Shown one piece after another: positions 11,337 to 18,980 of a stretch of 64,000 nt of DNA. The stretch comes from a virus. The notes below the pieces were generated by a model that saw nothing but the letters and a program-made list of their open reading frames with translations, had not been told where the DNA came from and made no database searches. Location: IMG/VR virus record IMGVR_UViG_3300042865_000182, positions 1-64,000 of that record; one strand, written 5' to 3'. How positions within the stretch are numbered: the first letter of the stretch is position 1; each line of letters opens with the position of its first letter. A program made the translations under genes and the position numbers.

Positions 11337-12586
11337 TGGCTACTATAGTATCTACTACAGGTGTATCTAACCAATCAATATTGGCTAATGATCCAATGTT
11401 GGCTGATGCATTTGGTAGAATAAGAGTAGCAGAACCTTTAACTCTATTTGATTCTTCTCATAGATACAGAGATAATGGTCTATGGGCTACATCTACAGCA
11501 AGTGGAGGAGCAGCTGTATTTAGTGCAAATGAAGGATTGGTGAATCTAAATGTAGATACAACAAGTGGTTCACAAGTACTAAGAGAAACATTTAAAGTAA
11601 TGTCATATCAACCAGGTAAGTCATTACTTGTAATGAACACATTTGTAATGGCTCCTGCTCAAACTAATCTTAGACAAAGAGTAGGATACTTTGGTACGGA
11701 TAATGGAATTTATGTTCAATTAAATAATAGTACTTTAAGTTTTGTTGAAAGAAGTTTAGTCACAGGTATTGTTACAGAATCAGTAGTTAACCAAGCTTCT
11801 TGGAATGCTGATCCATTAGATGGTAATGGTCCATCGGGAATAACTTTAGATATTACTAAGGCTCAGATTTTATTCATGGATATTGAGTGGCTAGGAGAAG
11901 GAACTGTAAGAGTAGGTTTTATTATAGATGGCAACTTCATTGTATGCCATAGGTTTAATCATGCTAACCTTATTACTTCTACTTATATCACTACTGCTTC
12001 ATTACCACTTAGATATGAGATAACTAATACGGGAGTAACAGCTAGTCCAAGTACACTAAAACAAGTTTGTTCTACTGTAATATCAGAAGGTGGATATGAA
12101 CTAAGAGGAGCACAGCAAGCTGTTGGTACACCTATTACAACACCTAAAACATTTGCTGTAGCAGGAACTTATTATCCAATGGTAGGAATTAGACTTAAAA
12201 CTACTGCATTAGATGCTATAGTTATAAGTACAGCGGTATCTTTATTAGGAATTGGTAATGGTAAAAACTATGCATGGAGACTTGTGCAATCTGCTATAAT
12301 AACAGGAGGATCTTGGGTTTCAGCAGGTACAGATTCATCTGTAGAATATAACCTTACAGGAACATCTGTTACGGGTGGTAGAGTATTGGCACAAGGATAT
12401 GTTAATTCATCTAATCAAGGTTCTCCAAGTATCAATATATTAAAAGAAGCATTGTTTGCAACACAACTTGAAAGAAATACTTTTACAAGTACACCTCTTG
12501 AATTGGTTATTGAAATGGCTATTGATGCTATAGGAGGAACTTTAGGAGCATATGTTTCATTAGATTGGGAAGAAATAAGTAGATAA
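11336..12586 (+). CDS. Virion structural protein with jelly-roll-like domain, 416 aa
   Basis: LADAFGRIRVAEPLTLFDSS followed by HRYRDNGLW is a phrase shared by many phage structural proteins I recall from environmental sequences. It is followed by a beta-sandwich region (LRQRVGYFGTDNGIYVQLNN; ILFMDIEWLGEGTVRVGFII) and ends AYVSLDWEEISR. It probably forms a large trimeric appendage domain. Downstream lies a lectin-like gene, so this cluster is likely the host-recognition module. Confidence 0.75.
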   Translation: MATIVSTTGVSNQSILANDPMLADAFGRIRVAEPLTLFDSSHRYRDNGLWATSTASGGAAVFSANEGLVNLNVDTTSGSQVLRETFKVMSYQPGKSLLVMNTFVMAPAQTNLRQRVGYFGTDNGIYVQLNNSTLSFVERSLVTGIVTESVVNQASWNADPLDGNGPSGITLDITKAQILFMDIEWLGEGTVRVGFIIDGNFIVCHRFNHANLITSTYITTASLPLRYEITNTGVTASPSTLKQVCSTVISEGGYELRGAQQAVGTPITTPKTFAVAGTYYPMVGIRLKTTALDAIVISTAVSLLGIGNGKNYAWRLVQSAIITGGSWVSAGTDSSVEYNLTGTSVTGGRVLAQGYVNSSNQGSPSINILKEALFATQLERNTFTSTPLELVIEMAIDAIGGTLGAYVSLDWEEISR

Positions 12587-12592
12587 ACACTT

Positions 12593-13444
12593 ATGGCAAC
12601 TAATATAAATTTTAAGAATAAATTAGGTATATCAGGTGGGTGTAGTATTACATTACCTAGTGGCTCATCTTTACTTTTAGACTTGTATCCAAATGCAACA
12701 GTAGCTTATTCAGTTAGGAGATTATCTTCAACTTATACTGGTAATTTAATTAAAGTTAGAAGGTCAAGTGATAACACTGATCAAGATATAGGTTATGATT
12801 CAACAAATGTGTTAGATACAGCTGCTCTTCTTGCTTTTGTTGGAGCAGGTAATGGATTCATAACTACTTGGTATGACCAAAGTGGAAACGGTAATAATGC
12901 AACACAATCAACAGCATTAAGCCAACCACAAATTGTTTCAAGTGGTAGTTTATTAACTGCAAATTCTAAGCCTTGTTTCACGTTATCTATTAATAATTCA
13001 GGATTTAGTTTAGGAAGTACTATAAGTGTTGGAGCTTCAAGTTACAATTCATTTGTTGGTAAAAAAGATGCAGCAGGAAATATGCTAAGGGCATTAACAT
13101 CAGCAGCAACTGATGGTTATAAACTAATGAATAGCTATGACAATAAATATTATATTAATGCAAAATCAGGCAGTTATTTAGTTAGTAATTCAGCAGACAC
13201 TACAACAAGTCAAATATTATTAACAGGAATGAACGTAGCAGGAACAATGTCTATTTATAAAAATGGAAGTGTTGTTGCAACAACTTTAAATTCTTATAAT
13301 TATGCTAACTTAATAGGCTTTATAGGTGGCGGTGCTTCGGGAATTTATAGACTCCAAGAAGCTGTATTCTACAACTCAGACCAATCTGCAAATAGAACAG
13401 GGATTGAAAGCAATATAAACACTTATTATACTATATATCCATGA
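12593..13444 (+). CDS. Carbohydrate-binding (LamG/arabinofuranosidase-like) receptor-binding protein
   Basis: 283 aa. DLYPNATVAYSVRRLSSTYT with LIKVRRSSDNTDQDIGY matches the opening of ArabFuran-catal-type concanavalin-like domains. ITTWYDQSGNGNNATQ is the typical LamG-like follow-up, and a second half has a SIYKNGSVVATT strand pair. In phages these beta-sandwich domains usually bind surface glycans. No catalytic residues can be assigned by eye. It overlaps the next gene by four bases (ATGA). Confidence 0.75.
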   Translation: MATNINFKNKLGISGGCSITLPSGSSLLLDLYPNATVAYSVRRLSSTYTGNLIKVRRSSDNTDQDIGYDSTNVLDTAALLAFVGAGNGFITTWYDQSGNGNNATQSTALSQPQIVSSGSLLTANSKPCFTLSINNSGFSLGSTISVGASSYNSFVGKKDAAGNMLRALTSAATDGYKLMNSYDNKYYINAKSGSYLVSNSADTTTSQILLTGMNVAGTMSIYKNGSVVATTLNSYNYANLIGFIGGGASGIYRLQEAVFYNSDQSANRTGIESNINTYYTIYP

Positions 13445-13677
13445 TAATAACAGGCTACAAGTACACTAATGAACAGGATGCAATAGATGCAAGAGAGCTA
13501 TGCGATACTTATTATGGCATTCCTGTTTCCCCTGATGCTGTTACACAAAATTGGGTTGACTACAATATAGCAGACCTTGACAATCCTATATTCTATTATA
13601 TTACTTTTGATGAAAGTTTAAGAGTAGTTCTAGGAGAACCTGAAACATTTGAAGTAACTACATCTAATCCTTTTTAA
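13441..13677 (+). CDS. Hypothetical protein, possible fibre-associated, 78 aa
   Basis: MIITGYKYTNEQDAIDAREL, then CDTYYGIPVSPDAVTQNWVD and FYYITFDESLRVVLGEP. It is coupled to the lectin-like gene and is probably a small partner or chaperone of the fibre. No family is recognised beyond similar small genes after fibre genes. Confidence 0.65.
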   Translation: MIITGYKYTNEQDAIDARELCDTYYGIPVSPDAVTQNWVDYNIADLDNPIFYYITFDESLRVVLGEPETFEVTTSNPF

Positions 13678-13723
13678 TAAGTAAAAATACTTAGTAACCT
13701 ATTGTAGTTTCATTTATTTTTAT

Positions 13724-13747
13724 TATATTATAAGTATATATTTATAA
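13724..13747 (+). promoter_or_regulatory. Late-type promoter element before the lysis genes
   Basis: TATATTATAAGTATATATTT, preceded by CATTTATTTTTAT, lies 34 bases before the ATG at 13758. Confidence 0.65.
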
Positions 13748-13757
13748 CATAACAACA

Positions 13758-14033
13758 ATGGAAACTTGGACAATGACACTCATTCTTTTTATAGCTAGTT
13801 CAATTTTTGCTATATTTGGATACTTTTTAAAAATGATTCACTCTGATGTTAGAAAAAACACAGAAGAACAAGGTAAGCTAAAAGGCAAAATAGAACTAGT
13901 ACAACAAGAAAACCAGTTAAAGTATCAGGCAATTCAAGAGCTTACACAGCTTGAGATTAAAAACTTAGCAAAAAATGTTAGTGAATTATCTGATGCAGTA
14001 AAACAATTCATAATAAACAGTAGACATGACTGA
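13758..14033 (+). CDS. Membrane-anchored coiled-coil protein, spanin- or holin-like, 91 aa
   Basis: N-terminal TM helix (residues 5-25: TMTLILFIASSIFAIFGYFL) followed by a long charged coiled coil (EEQGKLKGKIELVQQENQLK ... LSDAVKQFIINSRHD). This is the layout of an inner-membrane spanin or a small holin accessory. It starts the lysis unit that ends with the amidase and overlaps the next gene by 8 bases. Confidence 0.65.
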   Translation: METWTMTLILFIASSIFAIFGYFLKMIHSDVRKNTEEQGKLKGKIELVQQENQLKYQAIQELTQLEIKNLAKNVSELSDAVKQFIINSRHD

Positions 14034-14304
14034 TATAAAAAAAAGATGGAATGCTAAAACTCCTAAGTTTTGGAAGAATGTACAGAAGGTTGCAATAGCA
14101 TTAGGTGCAGCAGCCGGAGTAGTAATAGCAGCTCCAATAACATTACCAGCTACAGTAGTAACAGTGGCTGGATATTTAGTAACTGCAGGAACAGTAGCAG
14201 CTACTTTATCCCAATTAACAGTAGAAGATTACAAGGATTTAGAAACAGTAATAACTAAAAAAAAGAAAAATGGCAAAGAAAGTAAAAGCCCCAGTGGAAA
14301 TTAA
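14026..14304 (+). CDS. Holin candidate, 92 aa
   Basis: A basic N-terminus (KKRWNAKTPKFWKNVQK) precedes two hydrophobic helices rich in Ala/Val/Gly (VAIALGAAAGVVIAAPI; ATVVTVAGYLVTAGTVAATL), then a charged end. Size, two-TM layout and position two genes upstream of the endolysin fit a holin. The last 35 bases overlap the next gene in another frame. Confidence 0.6.
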   Translation: MTDIKKRWNAKTPKFWKNVQKVAIALGAAAGVVIAAPITLPATVVTVAGYLVTAGTVAATLSQLTVEDYKDLETVITKKKKNGKESKSPSGN

Positions 14305-14572
14305 TGCTGAAGTTAAGGTTAAGAAAACCAGAGTAAGTGTTAAGAAAAAAGACAAGAACTTAGATGTAGTAGTAGATACACCTAAAGTAGATGTTACAGT
14401 AAAAGCTAATGAAGAAGAAAAGAAGTTTGTACTAGACTCTAGAAAATTAGATGTAGAAGTTACTAAGACAGATGAAGGTACTACAGTTAAAGTAGAAGCT
14501 CAAACTCCTGTATTAAAAAGAGTTGGTAAATGGGTTGCTCATATGATGAGTAAAAAATTTAACCGTAAGTAA
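14270..14572 (+). CDS. Charged repeat-rich protein in lysis unit, 100 aa
   Basis: MAKKVKAPVEINAEVKVKKT... is built of alternating Val/Lys/Asp strands (TRVSVKKKDKNLDVVVD, TPKVDVTVKANEEEKKFVLD, RKLDVEVTKTDEGTTVKVE) and a basic C-terminus. The repeated beta pattern suggests a small beta structure of several 20-residue strand pairs. The function is unknown. It overlaps the holin candidate and sits 2 bases before the endolysin. Confidence 0.65.
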   Translation: MAKKVKAPVEINAEVKVKKTRVSVKKKDKNLDVVVDTPKVDVTVKANEEEKKFVLDSRKLDVEVTKTDEGTTVKVEAQTPVLKRVGKWVAHMMSKKFNRK

Positions 14573-14574
14573 TA

Positions 14575-15453
14575 ATGGATGTTTTAAAGAAAGGAAGTAG
14601 GGGCCCAGCAGTGGTCACTCTTCAAGAATTTTTAAAACTTACAGCTGATGGTATTTTTGGTCCTAAAACAGAATCTGCAGTAAAAGCATATCAAAAGAAA
14701 AATGGTTTAGTAGCAGATGGTATTGTGGGTCCAAAAACTTGGGCTCATATGGGTATCCTAAATACAGACAATGCTGAGAATCTAGAAGTAGAAAAAGCAT
14801 TAGAGGTTAAAAAACACTACATGCCTGTAGGAACATACTTTGCAGGCCCAGTTCCAAAAGACTGGATATTCTTACATCATACAGCCGGAGGACCTAATCC
14901 TTATCAAGTAGCTGATATGTGGGCAAGAGATGACAGAGGTAATGTAGCCACTGAATATATCTTAGGAGGACAATCTGTAGACAACAAATCTAAACAATAT
15001 GATGGAGAACTAATACAATGTTTTCCTGAAGGAGGATATGGATGGCACACAGGTACAGGTAACTCTGTTATGCATAGAAACTCTGTAGGTATAGAAGTAT
15101 GTTGTATGGGTCAGATTGTTAATGGAAAAACTTATGTTAATACTTCTGCTGATCCAGCTCAAGTAATTAAGTTAGCTAAGCCATTCCGCGGATTTCAATT
15201 CTGGCATAACTATTCAGAAGCACAGTTGACTAATCTTAAAAACTGGATTCTTTTTATAGCAGAGAAATATGATATTGATCCTAGAGTAGGTTTAGTAGAA
15301 TATGTAAAAGCTAAAGGAGCTGATGGATTTGATGTACTAGATCTAGATAGAGCTAATAAAACTCCAGGGATGTATTCACATACTAATGTTATCAGAGGTA
15401 AAGTAGACATGTATCCTCACCCAGATTTAATTGATATGTTATTAAGCTTATAG
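14575..15453 (+). CDS. Endolysin: PG-binding domain plus N-acetylmuramoyl-L-alanine amidase
   Basis: 292 aa. Residues 1-60 form a PG_binding_1 domain (LKKGSRGPAVVTLQEFL; DGIFGPKTESAVKAYQ; DGIVGPKTW). From about 95 comes an amidase_2/PGRP-type zinc amidase. FLHHTAGG gives a ligand at H101 or H102, YSHTNV gives H269, and KVDMYPHPD gives D278. The GYGWHTG and SVGIEVCCMGQ strands complete the core. It cleaves the amide between MurNAc and the stem peptide for host lysis. There is no signal peptide, so a holin is needed. Confidence 0.92.
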   Translation: MDVLKKGSRGPAVVTLQEFLKLTADGIFGPKTESAVKAYQKKNGLVADGIVGPKTWAHMGILNTDNAENLEVEKALEVKKHYMPVGTYFAGPVPKDWIFLHHTAGGPNPYQVADMWARDDRGNVATEYILGGQSVDNKSKQYDGELIQCFPEGGYGWHTGTGNSVMHRNSVGIEVCCMGQIVNGKTYVNTSADPAQVIKLAKPFRGFQFWHNYSEAQLTNLKNWILFIAEKYDIDPRVGLVEYVKAKGADGFDVLDLDRANKTPGMYSHTNVIRGKVDMYPHPDLIDMLLSL

Positions 15454-15454
15454 T

Positions 15455-15613
15455 ATGAAACTAAGGAATAACTGGAGCAACTCAAGAAGACAGTGGGATA
15501 AGGTGATGATAAGATTGAGATTATCTAGTTTGGACTTATTCTCACTAGAGATAGATATAGCAAGAGATTTTTACTTGCTTACTATTCTAAACTTTACAAT
15601 CAAGAATAGATAA
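15455..15613 (+). CDS. Small basic protein, 52 aa
   Basis: MKLRNNWSNSRRQWDKVMIR, then LRLSSLDLFSLEIDIARDFY. It starts one base after the endolysin stop and ends 18 bases before a strong terminator. An N-terminal Arg/Trp-rich stretch and an amphipathic second half are visible. No family is recognised. Confidence 0.45.
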   Translation: MKLRNNWSNSRRQWDKVMIRLRLSSLDLFSLEIDIARDFYLLTILNFTIKNR

Positions 15614-15631
15614 TAACATACCAACTACTAT

Positions 15632-15664
15632 AATCCAGGTACTTTGTATGCCTGGATTTTTTTG
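15632..15664 (+). terminator. Intrinsic terminator ending the lysis unit
   Basis: ATCCAGG and CCTGGAT pair (7 bp, 11-base loop), followed by seven T. Confidence 0.85.
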
Positions 15665-15694
15665 TTTAAACATATCTAGTTTAAACTTTTATTG

Positions 15695-15702
15695 TATATT
15701 TG
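15695..15702 (+). promoter_or_regulatory. TATATTTG promoter before the packaging block
   Basis: TATATTTG lies 23 bases before the ATG at 15726, after AGTTTAAACTTTTATTG. Confidence 0.6.
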
Positions 15703-15725
15703 TCTAAACATATAAAATATATAAA

Positions 15726-16019
15726 ATGGAAAACCAACATTTTGAGGAGGAACTAACTCCTGAGCAACTAGCTGAAAAAAAGGCAGATATGCTAAATTTT
15801 TACACTGATTCTATTCCTTATCTTGATGCTCAACTGCTTTATGAACAAAAACTTTTAGCTATTGATGAAGCAAGGTTTAAAAGAATGAGTCTTCAGATGC
15901 AGTATGCTATGATGATGAATGAAGCTAAAAATGCTGAGAATGAAGAAGAAAAGGAAAGAGAAGATCTTATTCAACATGAGGTACCTGCACCAAAAGAAAG
16001 AAAGCTTAAGAAAGACTAA
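15726..16019 (+). CDS. Conserved coiled-coil protein, 97 aa
   Basis: MENQHFEEELTPEQLAEKKA, then a long Met/Glu/Lys helix (ARFKRMSLQMQYAMMMNEAK) and a basic end (APKERKLKKD). Short helical proteins of this kind precede the IHF-like and terminase genes in related phages as I recall. It is the first gene of the packaging operon and the function is unknown. Confidence 0.65.
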   Translation: MENQHFEEELTPEQLAEKKADMLNFYTDSIPYLDAQLLYEQKLLAIDEARFKRMSLQMQYAMMMNEAKNAENEEEKEREDLIQHEVPAPKERKLKKD

Positions 16020-16021
16020 TC

Positions 16022-16381
16022 ATGGCTTTAGTTAATCAGGTACAGAAAAGAGTAATGATGTCTAAAAAAGATGTCATTAAGTTTCAGATTTTAACTCATT
16101 GTTATATTAACCGTATAACAATGAGTGAATCTGATTTAGATTGTTTAACTCTGTTGTCATTACTTGGTCCAATTGAACTTACCCATTTTTGTTATGAAGC
16201 ATCTGATGAACATAAGATATTTAAATCAGAACAGACAGTTAGAAACTGCATAAACAAATGTGAAAAAAACAATCTGGTTTCAAAAGATCCTGCAAATAAA
16301 AAGATTGTGTTTGTTAATCCAGATTTAAAAGTTCAGATAAATGGTGATATTTTATTGGATTTTAAATTTTTAGGTAGATGA
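16022..16381 (+). CDS. Conserved phage protein with HTH-like segment, 119 aa
   Basis: Helical throughout. FKSEQTVRNCINKCEKNNLV and a following strand (KKIVFVNPDLKVQ) resemble a winged-helix recognition part. It overlaps the IHF-like gene by four bases (ATGA). It could be a DNA-binding protein acting at packaging or in late control; this is inference from a short motif. Confidence 0.65.
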   Translation: MALVNQVQKRVMMSKKDVIKFQILTHCYINRITMSESDLDCLTLLSLLGPIELTHFCYEASDEHKIFKSEQTVRNCINKCEKNNLVSKDPANKKIVFVNPDLKVQINGDILLDFKFLGR

Positions 16382-16764
16382 TCCCGTATAAATCTAAAGC
16401 TTTATATAAAGAAGTAGCAGAAGAACTTAACATACCTATTAATTTAGTTGAAGATATAATAGAGTACTACTATAAAGAAATAAAAAGTAATATAACAGGT
16501 TTAAAACATTTAAGAATAAATGTTGAAGGTTTGGGTCAGTTTGTTATAAAGGAAAATTTTGTAAAAAAAACAATTCCTAAATATAAAAAAATATTATCTA
16601 ACCATGATACTTCTACATTTAATGCATATCATAATAAAATTATGCTTGAAAAAAAATTAATAGCTTTAGAAAACATAGAAAAACAACTTGCTAAACTTGA
16701 ATTAAAAAAACAAAAGATTACTAATAAAAAAGAAAATTATAAGCTAAATAATAATGAAACATGA
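16378..16764 (+). CDS. IHF/HU-like DNA-binding protein, 128 aa
   Basis: YKEVAEELNIPINLVEDIIE followed by a short helix and HLRINVEGLGQFVIK matches the HU/IHF body: two helices, then the beta pair with the G-x-G-x-F-like turn. The usual beta-arm is shortened and the C-terminus is a long Lys/Glu helix (NIEKQLAKLELKKQKITNKK). IHF-like proteins are conserved in crAss-like phages. It probably bends phage DNA for packaging or transcription. Confidence 0.65.
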   Translation: MIPYKSKALYKEVAEELNIPINLVEDIIEYYYKEIKSNITGLKHLRINVEGLGQFVIKENFVKKTIPKYKKILSNHDTSTFNAYHNKIMLEKKLIALENIEKQLAKLELKKQKITNKKENYKLNNNET

Positions 16765-17060
16765 AGAATACACTAAAACTAATCTGGGACAACCGGAAGC
16801 AGATAATTGAGGGTATAACTAACTCAGTTATCAGAGATGAGACAGTAGAAGAGATAGCAAGATTAAGATTCTCTATCTGTGATGAGTGTGAACACAAAGG
16901 TAGAAAGTGTGCTGTTAAAGGCACAGCTCCATGCTGTAATGAGTGTGGATGTTCTCTTAACTTTAAAACAAGATCCTTATCATCAGAATGTCCATTAGGT
17001 AAATGGGATGCTATTGCTACTGAAGATGAAGAAGATGCATTAGACAACCTTAAAGATTAA
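16761..17060 (+). CDS. Zinc-ribbon protein, 99 aa
   Basis: An N-terminal amphipathic helix leads into a Cys-rich module: CDECEHKGRKCAVKGTAPCC, NECGCSLNFKTR, then CPLGKW. These Cys residues can form two zinc sites. The C-terminus is acidic (ATEDEEDALDNLKD). Similar Cys modules occur next to terminase genes in Bacteroidota phages as far as I recall. It is probably a DNA- or protein-binding factor. Confidence 0.7.
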   Translation: MKNTLKLIWDNRKQIIEGITNSVIRDETVEEIARLRFSICDECEHKGRKCAVKGTAPCCNECGCSLNFKTRSLSSECPLGKWDAIATEDEEDALDNLKD

Positions 17061-17064
17061 AATT

Positions 17065-17394
17065 ATGAATGTACCTATTCCAAATGTATATCATCCAGCT
17101 GGAACTTTAGTTAATGATGGCAGCCAAGTAATTAATACTATACCAGGTAGCACAACTGGTAACGGTTTATTTTCTCAAATAAATACTGGACCATACAGTG
17201 ATCCATGGAACCCTATACATCTAATAGAAGAAAGACTTAGGAAACTAGAAACAGAGAATAAGTTCTTAAGACTAAAGATTCTTTCAATAGAAGGTAAGTT
17301 TACTCAGGAAGAAGTAACTAATATCCGGAAGATGTTGATCTCTGAAGATGAAGCATCAAGAACATTAGCTGAATCAATAATAGACAATGCATAA
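17065..17394 (+). CDS. Hypothetical protein with helical repeat motif, 109 aa
   Basis: The N-terminal half is low-complexity (STTGNGLFSQINTGPYSD). A coiled coil follows (EERLRKLETENKFLRLKIL) and a C-terminal helical motif GKFTQEEVTNIRKMLISEDE. That last motif recurs in the next gene (GK..E......ML.SED). The two genes overlap by 8 bases. Function is unknown. Confidence 0.65.
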   Translation: MNVPIPNVYHPAGTLVNDGSQVINTIPGSTTGNGLFSQINTGPYSDPWNPIHLIEERLRKLETENKFLRLKILSIEGKFTQEEVTNIRKMLISEDEASRTLAESIIDNA

Positions 17395-17638
17395 CTGGGA
17401 ACATTTTCAAACAGATGGTATGGCTGCTCAGGGTCCTAACATTATGTATAGTACAGACACTGATGATAAACTTGCACATTACATGTCTATAGAAAATTCT
17501 GTAGGCTTTGTAGAGTGGATGGAGAGCAGAGGTAAAGTAGATTCTGAGACAGCAAAAAGTTTGATAACTATGTTGAGGTCAGAAGACATAGATAATTTTA
17601 ACATAGCAATACTTGCTATAGAACAATTAAAGAAATGA
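17387..17638 (+). CDS. Hypothetical protein sharing C-terminal motif with its neighbour, 83 aa
   Basis: It starts MHNWEHFQTDGMAAQGPNIM. The C-terminal part RGKVDSETAKSLITMLRSED aligns with the end of the 17065 protein. The spacing resembles a single ARM/HEAT-like helical pair. Its role near the terminase is unknown. Confidence 0.65.
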   Translation: MHNWEHFQTDGMAAQGPNIMYSTDTDDKLAHYMSIENSVGFVEWMESRGKVDSETAKSLITMLRSEDIDNFNIAILAIEQLKK

Positions 17639-18465
17639 GTATAGTATTTAATGCAGCAGATCATAGCTATAAAAGCTTAAGTTCAGAAGAAAACATTAGC
17701 TGGACTAGTGTTACATCTGTAGTATCAGCTTTTAAAAAACCTTTTGATGCAAAGAAAACTGCAGAGAAAGTAAGCAAGAATAAAAAGTCAAAATGGTTTG
17801 GCATTGATCCGGTATTAATACAGCAGATATGGACTAATGAAGCAGACAGATCTACTACCTTAGGTACATGGTACCATAACCAAAGAGAAGATGACTTATG
17901 CTCTTTAGCTTCAATAGAAAGGGAAGGAGTTACTGTACCTGTATTTAAACCATCTGGTGAGAATAATGGTATAAGAGTAGCACCAAATCAAAAACTAGAA
18001 CCAGGCGTGTATCCAGAACATATGGTCTATCTTAAGTCAGCAGGCTTATGTGGCCAATCAGATTTAGTTGAAGTAGTCAATGGTAAAGTAAATATCACTG
18101 ACTACAAGACTAATAAGAAGATAGATACGGAGTCATATGTAAACTGGGAGGGTATTCCAGATAAAATGCTACCACCAGTAGATAGCTTAGATGACTGTCA
18201 TTTCTATCACTATGCTTTACAATTGAGTATTTATATGTATATTATATTAAAGCATAATCCTAAACTAAAACCAGGAAGAATATTTATACATCATGTTATA
18301 TTTGAAGTAGAGGCTGAAGATAACTGGGGATACCCTGTAACTAAGAAAGATGAGAATGGAGACCCTGTTATAAAAGAAGTAAAAGCAATTGCAGTACCTT
18401 ATTTAGTAGATGAAGTGCAGGCTATTATTCACTACATGAAAGATAACCCAATTAAAAAGAAATAA
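17635..18465 (+). CDS. PD-(D/E)XK nuclease (RecB/Cas4-like)
   Basis: 276 aa. GTWYHNQRE supplies the motif-I histidine (H81), G-Q-S-D-L-V-E the metal-binding D143, and NITDYKTNKK the D-Y-K motif (D156, K158). HYALQLSIYMYIL is the Q-x-x-x-Y helix of RecB-type nucleases. It probably cleaves or resects DNA in replication, recombination or packaging. It lies just before the terminase genes, a location seen in crAss-like phages. It overlaps the previous gene by four bases and the next by one. Confidence 0.85.
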   Translation: MSIVFNAADHSYKSLSSEENISWTSVTSVVSAFKKPFDAKKTAEKVSKNKKSKWFGIDPVLIQQIWTNEADRSTTLGTWYHNQREDDLCSLASIEREGVTVPVFKPSGENNGIRVAPNQKLEPGVYPEHMVYLKSAGLCGQSDLVEVVNGKVNITDYKTNKKIDTESYVNWEGIPDKMLPPVDSLDDCHFYHYALQLSIYMYIILKHNPKLKPGRIFIHHVIFEVEAEDNWGYPVTKKDENGDPVIKEVKAIAVPYLVDEVQAIIHYMKDNPIKKK

Positions 18466-18980
18466 TGATAGTTAAGCTATTTGAAATACAAAATAATGTA
18501 GTAATACCAACTGAGCACTGTTATACCTTAAAGGCACTTAAAGATATTATGGATGATTATCCAGAAGATTACCTTAAGATATATCAGTATCTGTTCTACA
18601 TGACATGTCCTAACCCAGATATGAATCCATTCTTCTATACACCAGATATAGATAAAGAGAATTTAATCATGCAGCAGATAGAAGGTGAGTTCTCAACAGA
18701 AGATGATGCAGTATTTACTGCGCTTAAATTCTGTGAAAGAATGTATGAAACACCAACATCCAGAGCATATAAGGGTATTGCATCCATGTTAGATAGATTA
18801 GCAAGATATATGGAAGTAACTACTATCACTGCAGGTAGAGATGGTAATATAAACTCTCTCATTAGTGCAGCTAAAAACTATGAAGCCATTAGACAGTCTT
18901 TCAAAGGAGCCTATAAAGATCTTCAAGAAGAACAGCAAAGTAAAGTAAGAGGTGGACAAGGACTAGCATATGACATGTAA
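18465..18980 (+). CDS. Helical protein upstream of terL; small-terminase candidate
   Basis: 171 aa, mostly helical (YTLKALKDIMDDYPEDYLKI; VFTALKFCERMYETP), with a Lys/Arg-rich C-terminal part ending QSKVRGGQGLAYDM. The conserved-looking stretch GIASMLDRLARYMEVTTITA suggests an oligomer-forming helix pair. Its position directly upstream of terL (TAATG coupling) makes small terminase subunit plausible, but no HTH is obvious. Confidence 0.55.
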   Translation: MIVKLFEIQNNVVIPTEHCYTLKALKDIMDDYPEDYLKIYQYLFYMTCPNPDMNPFFYTPDIDKENLIMQQIEGEFSTEDDAVFTALKFCERMYETPTSRAYKGIASMLDRLARYMEVTTITAGRDGNINSLISAAKNYEAIRQSFKGAYKDLQEEQQSKVRGGQGLAYDM

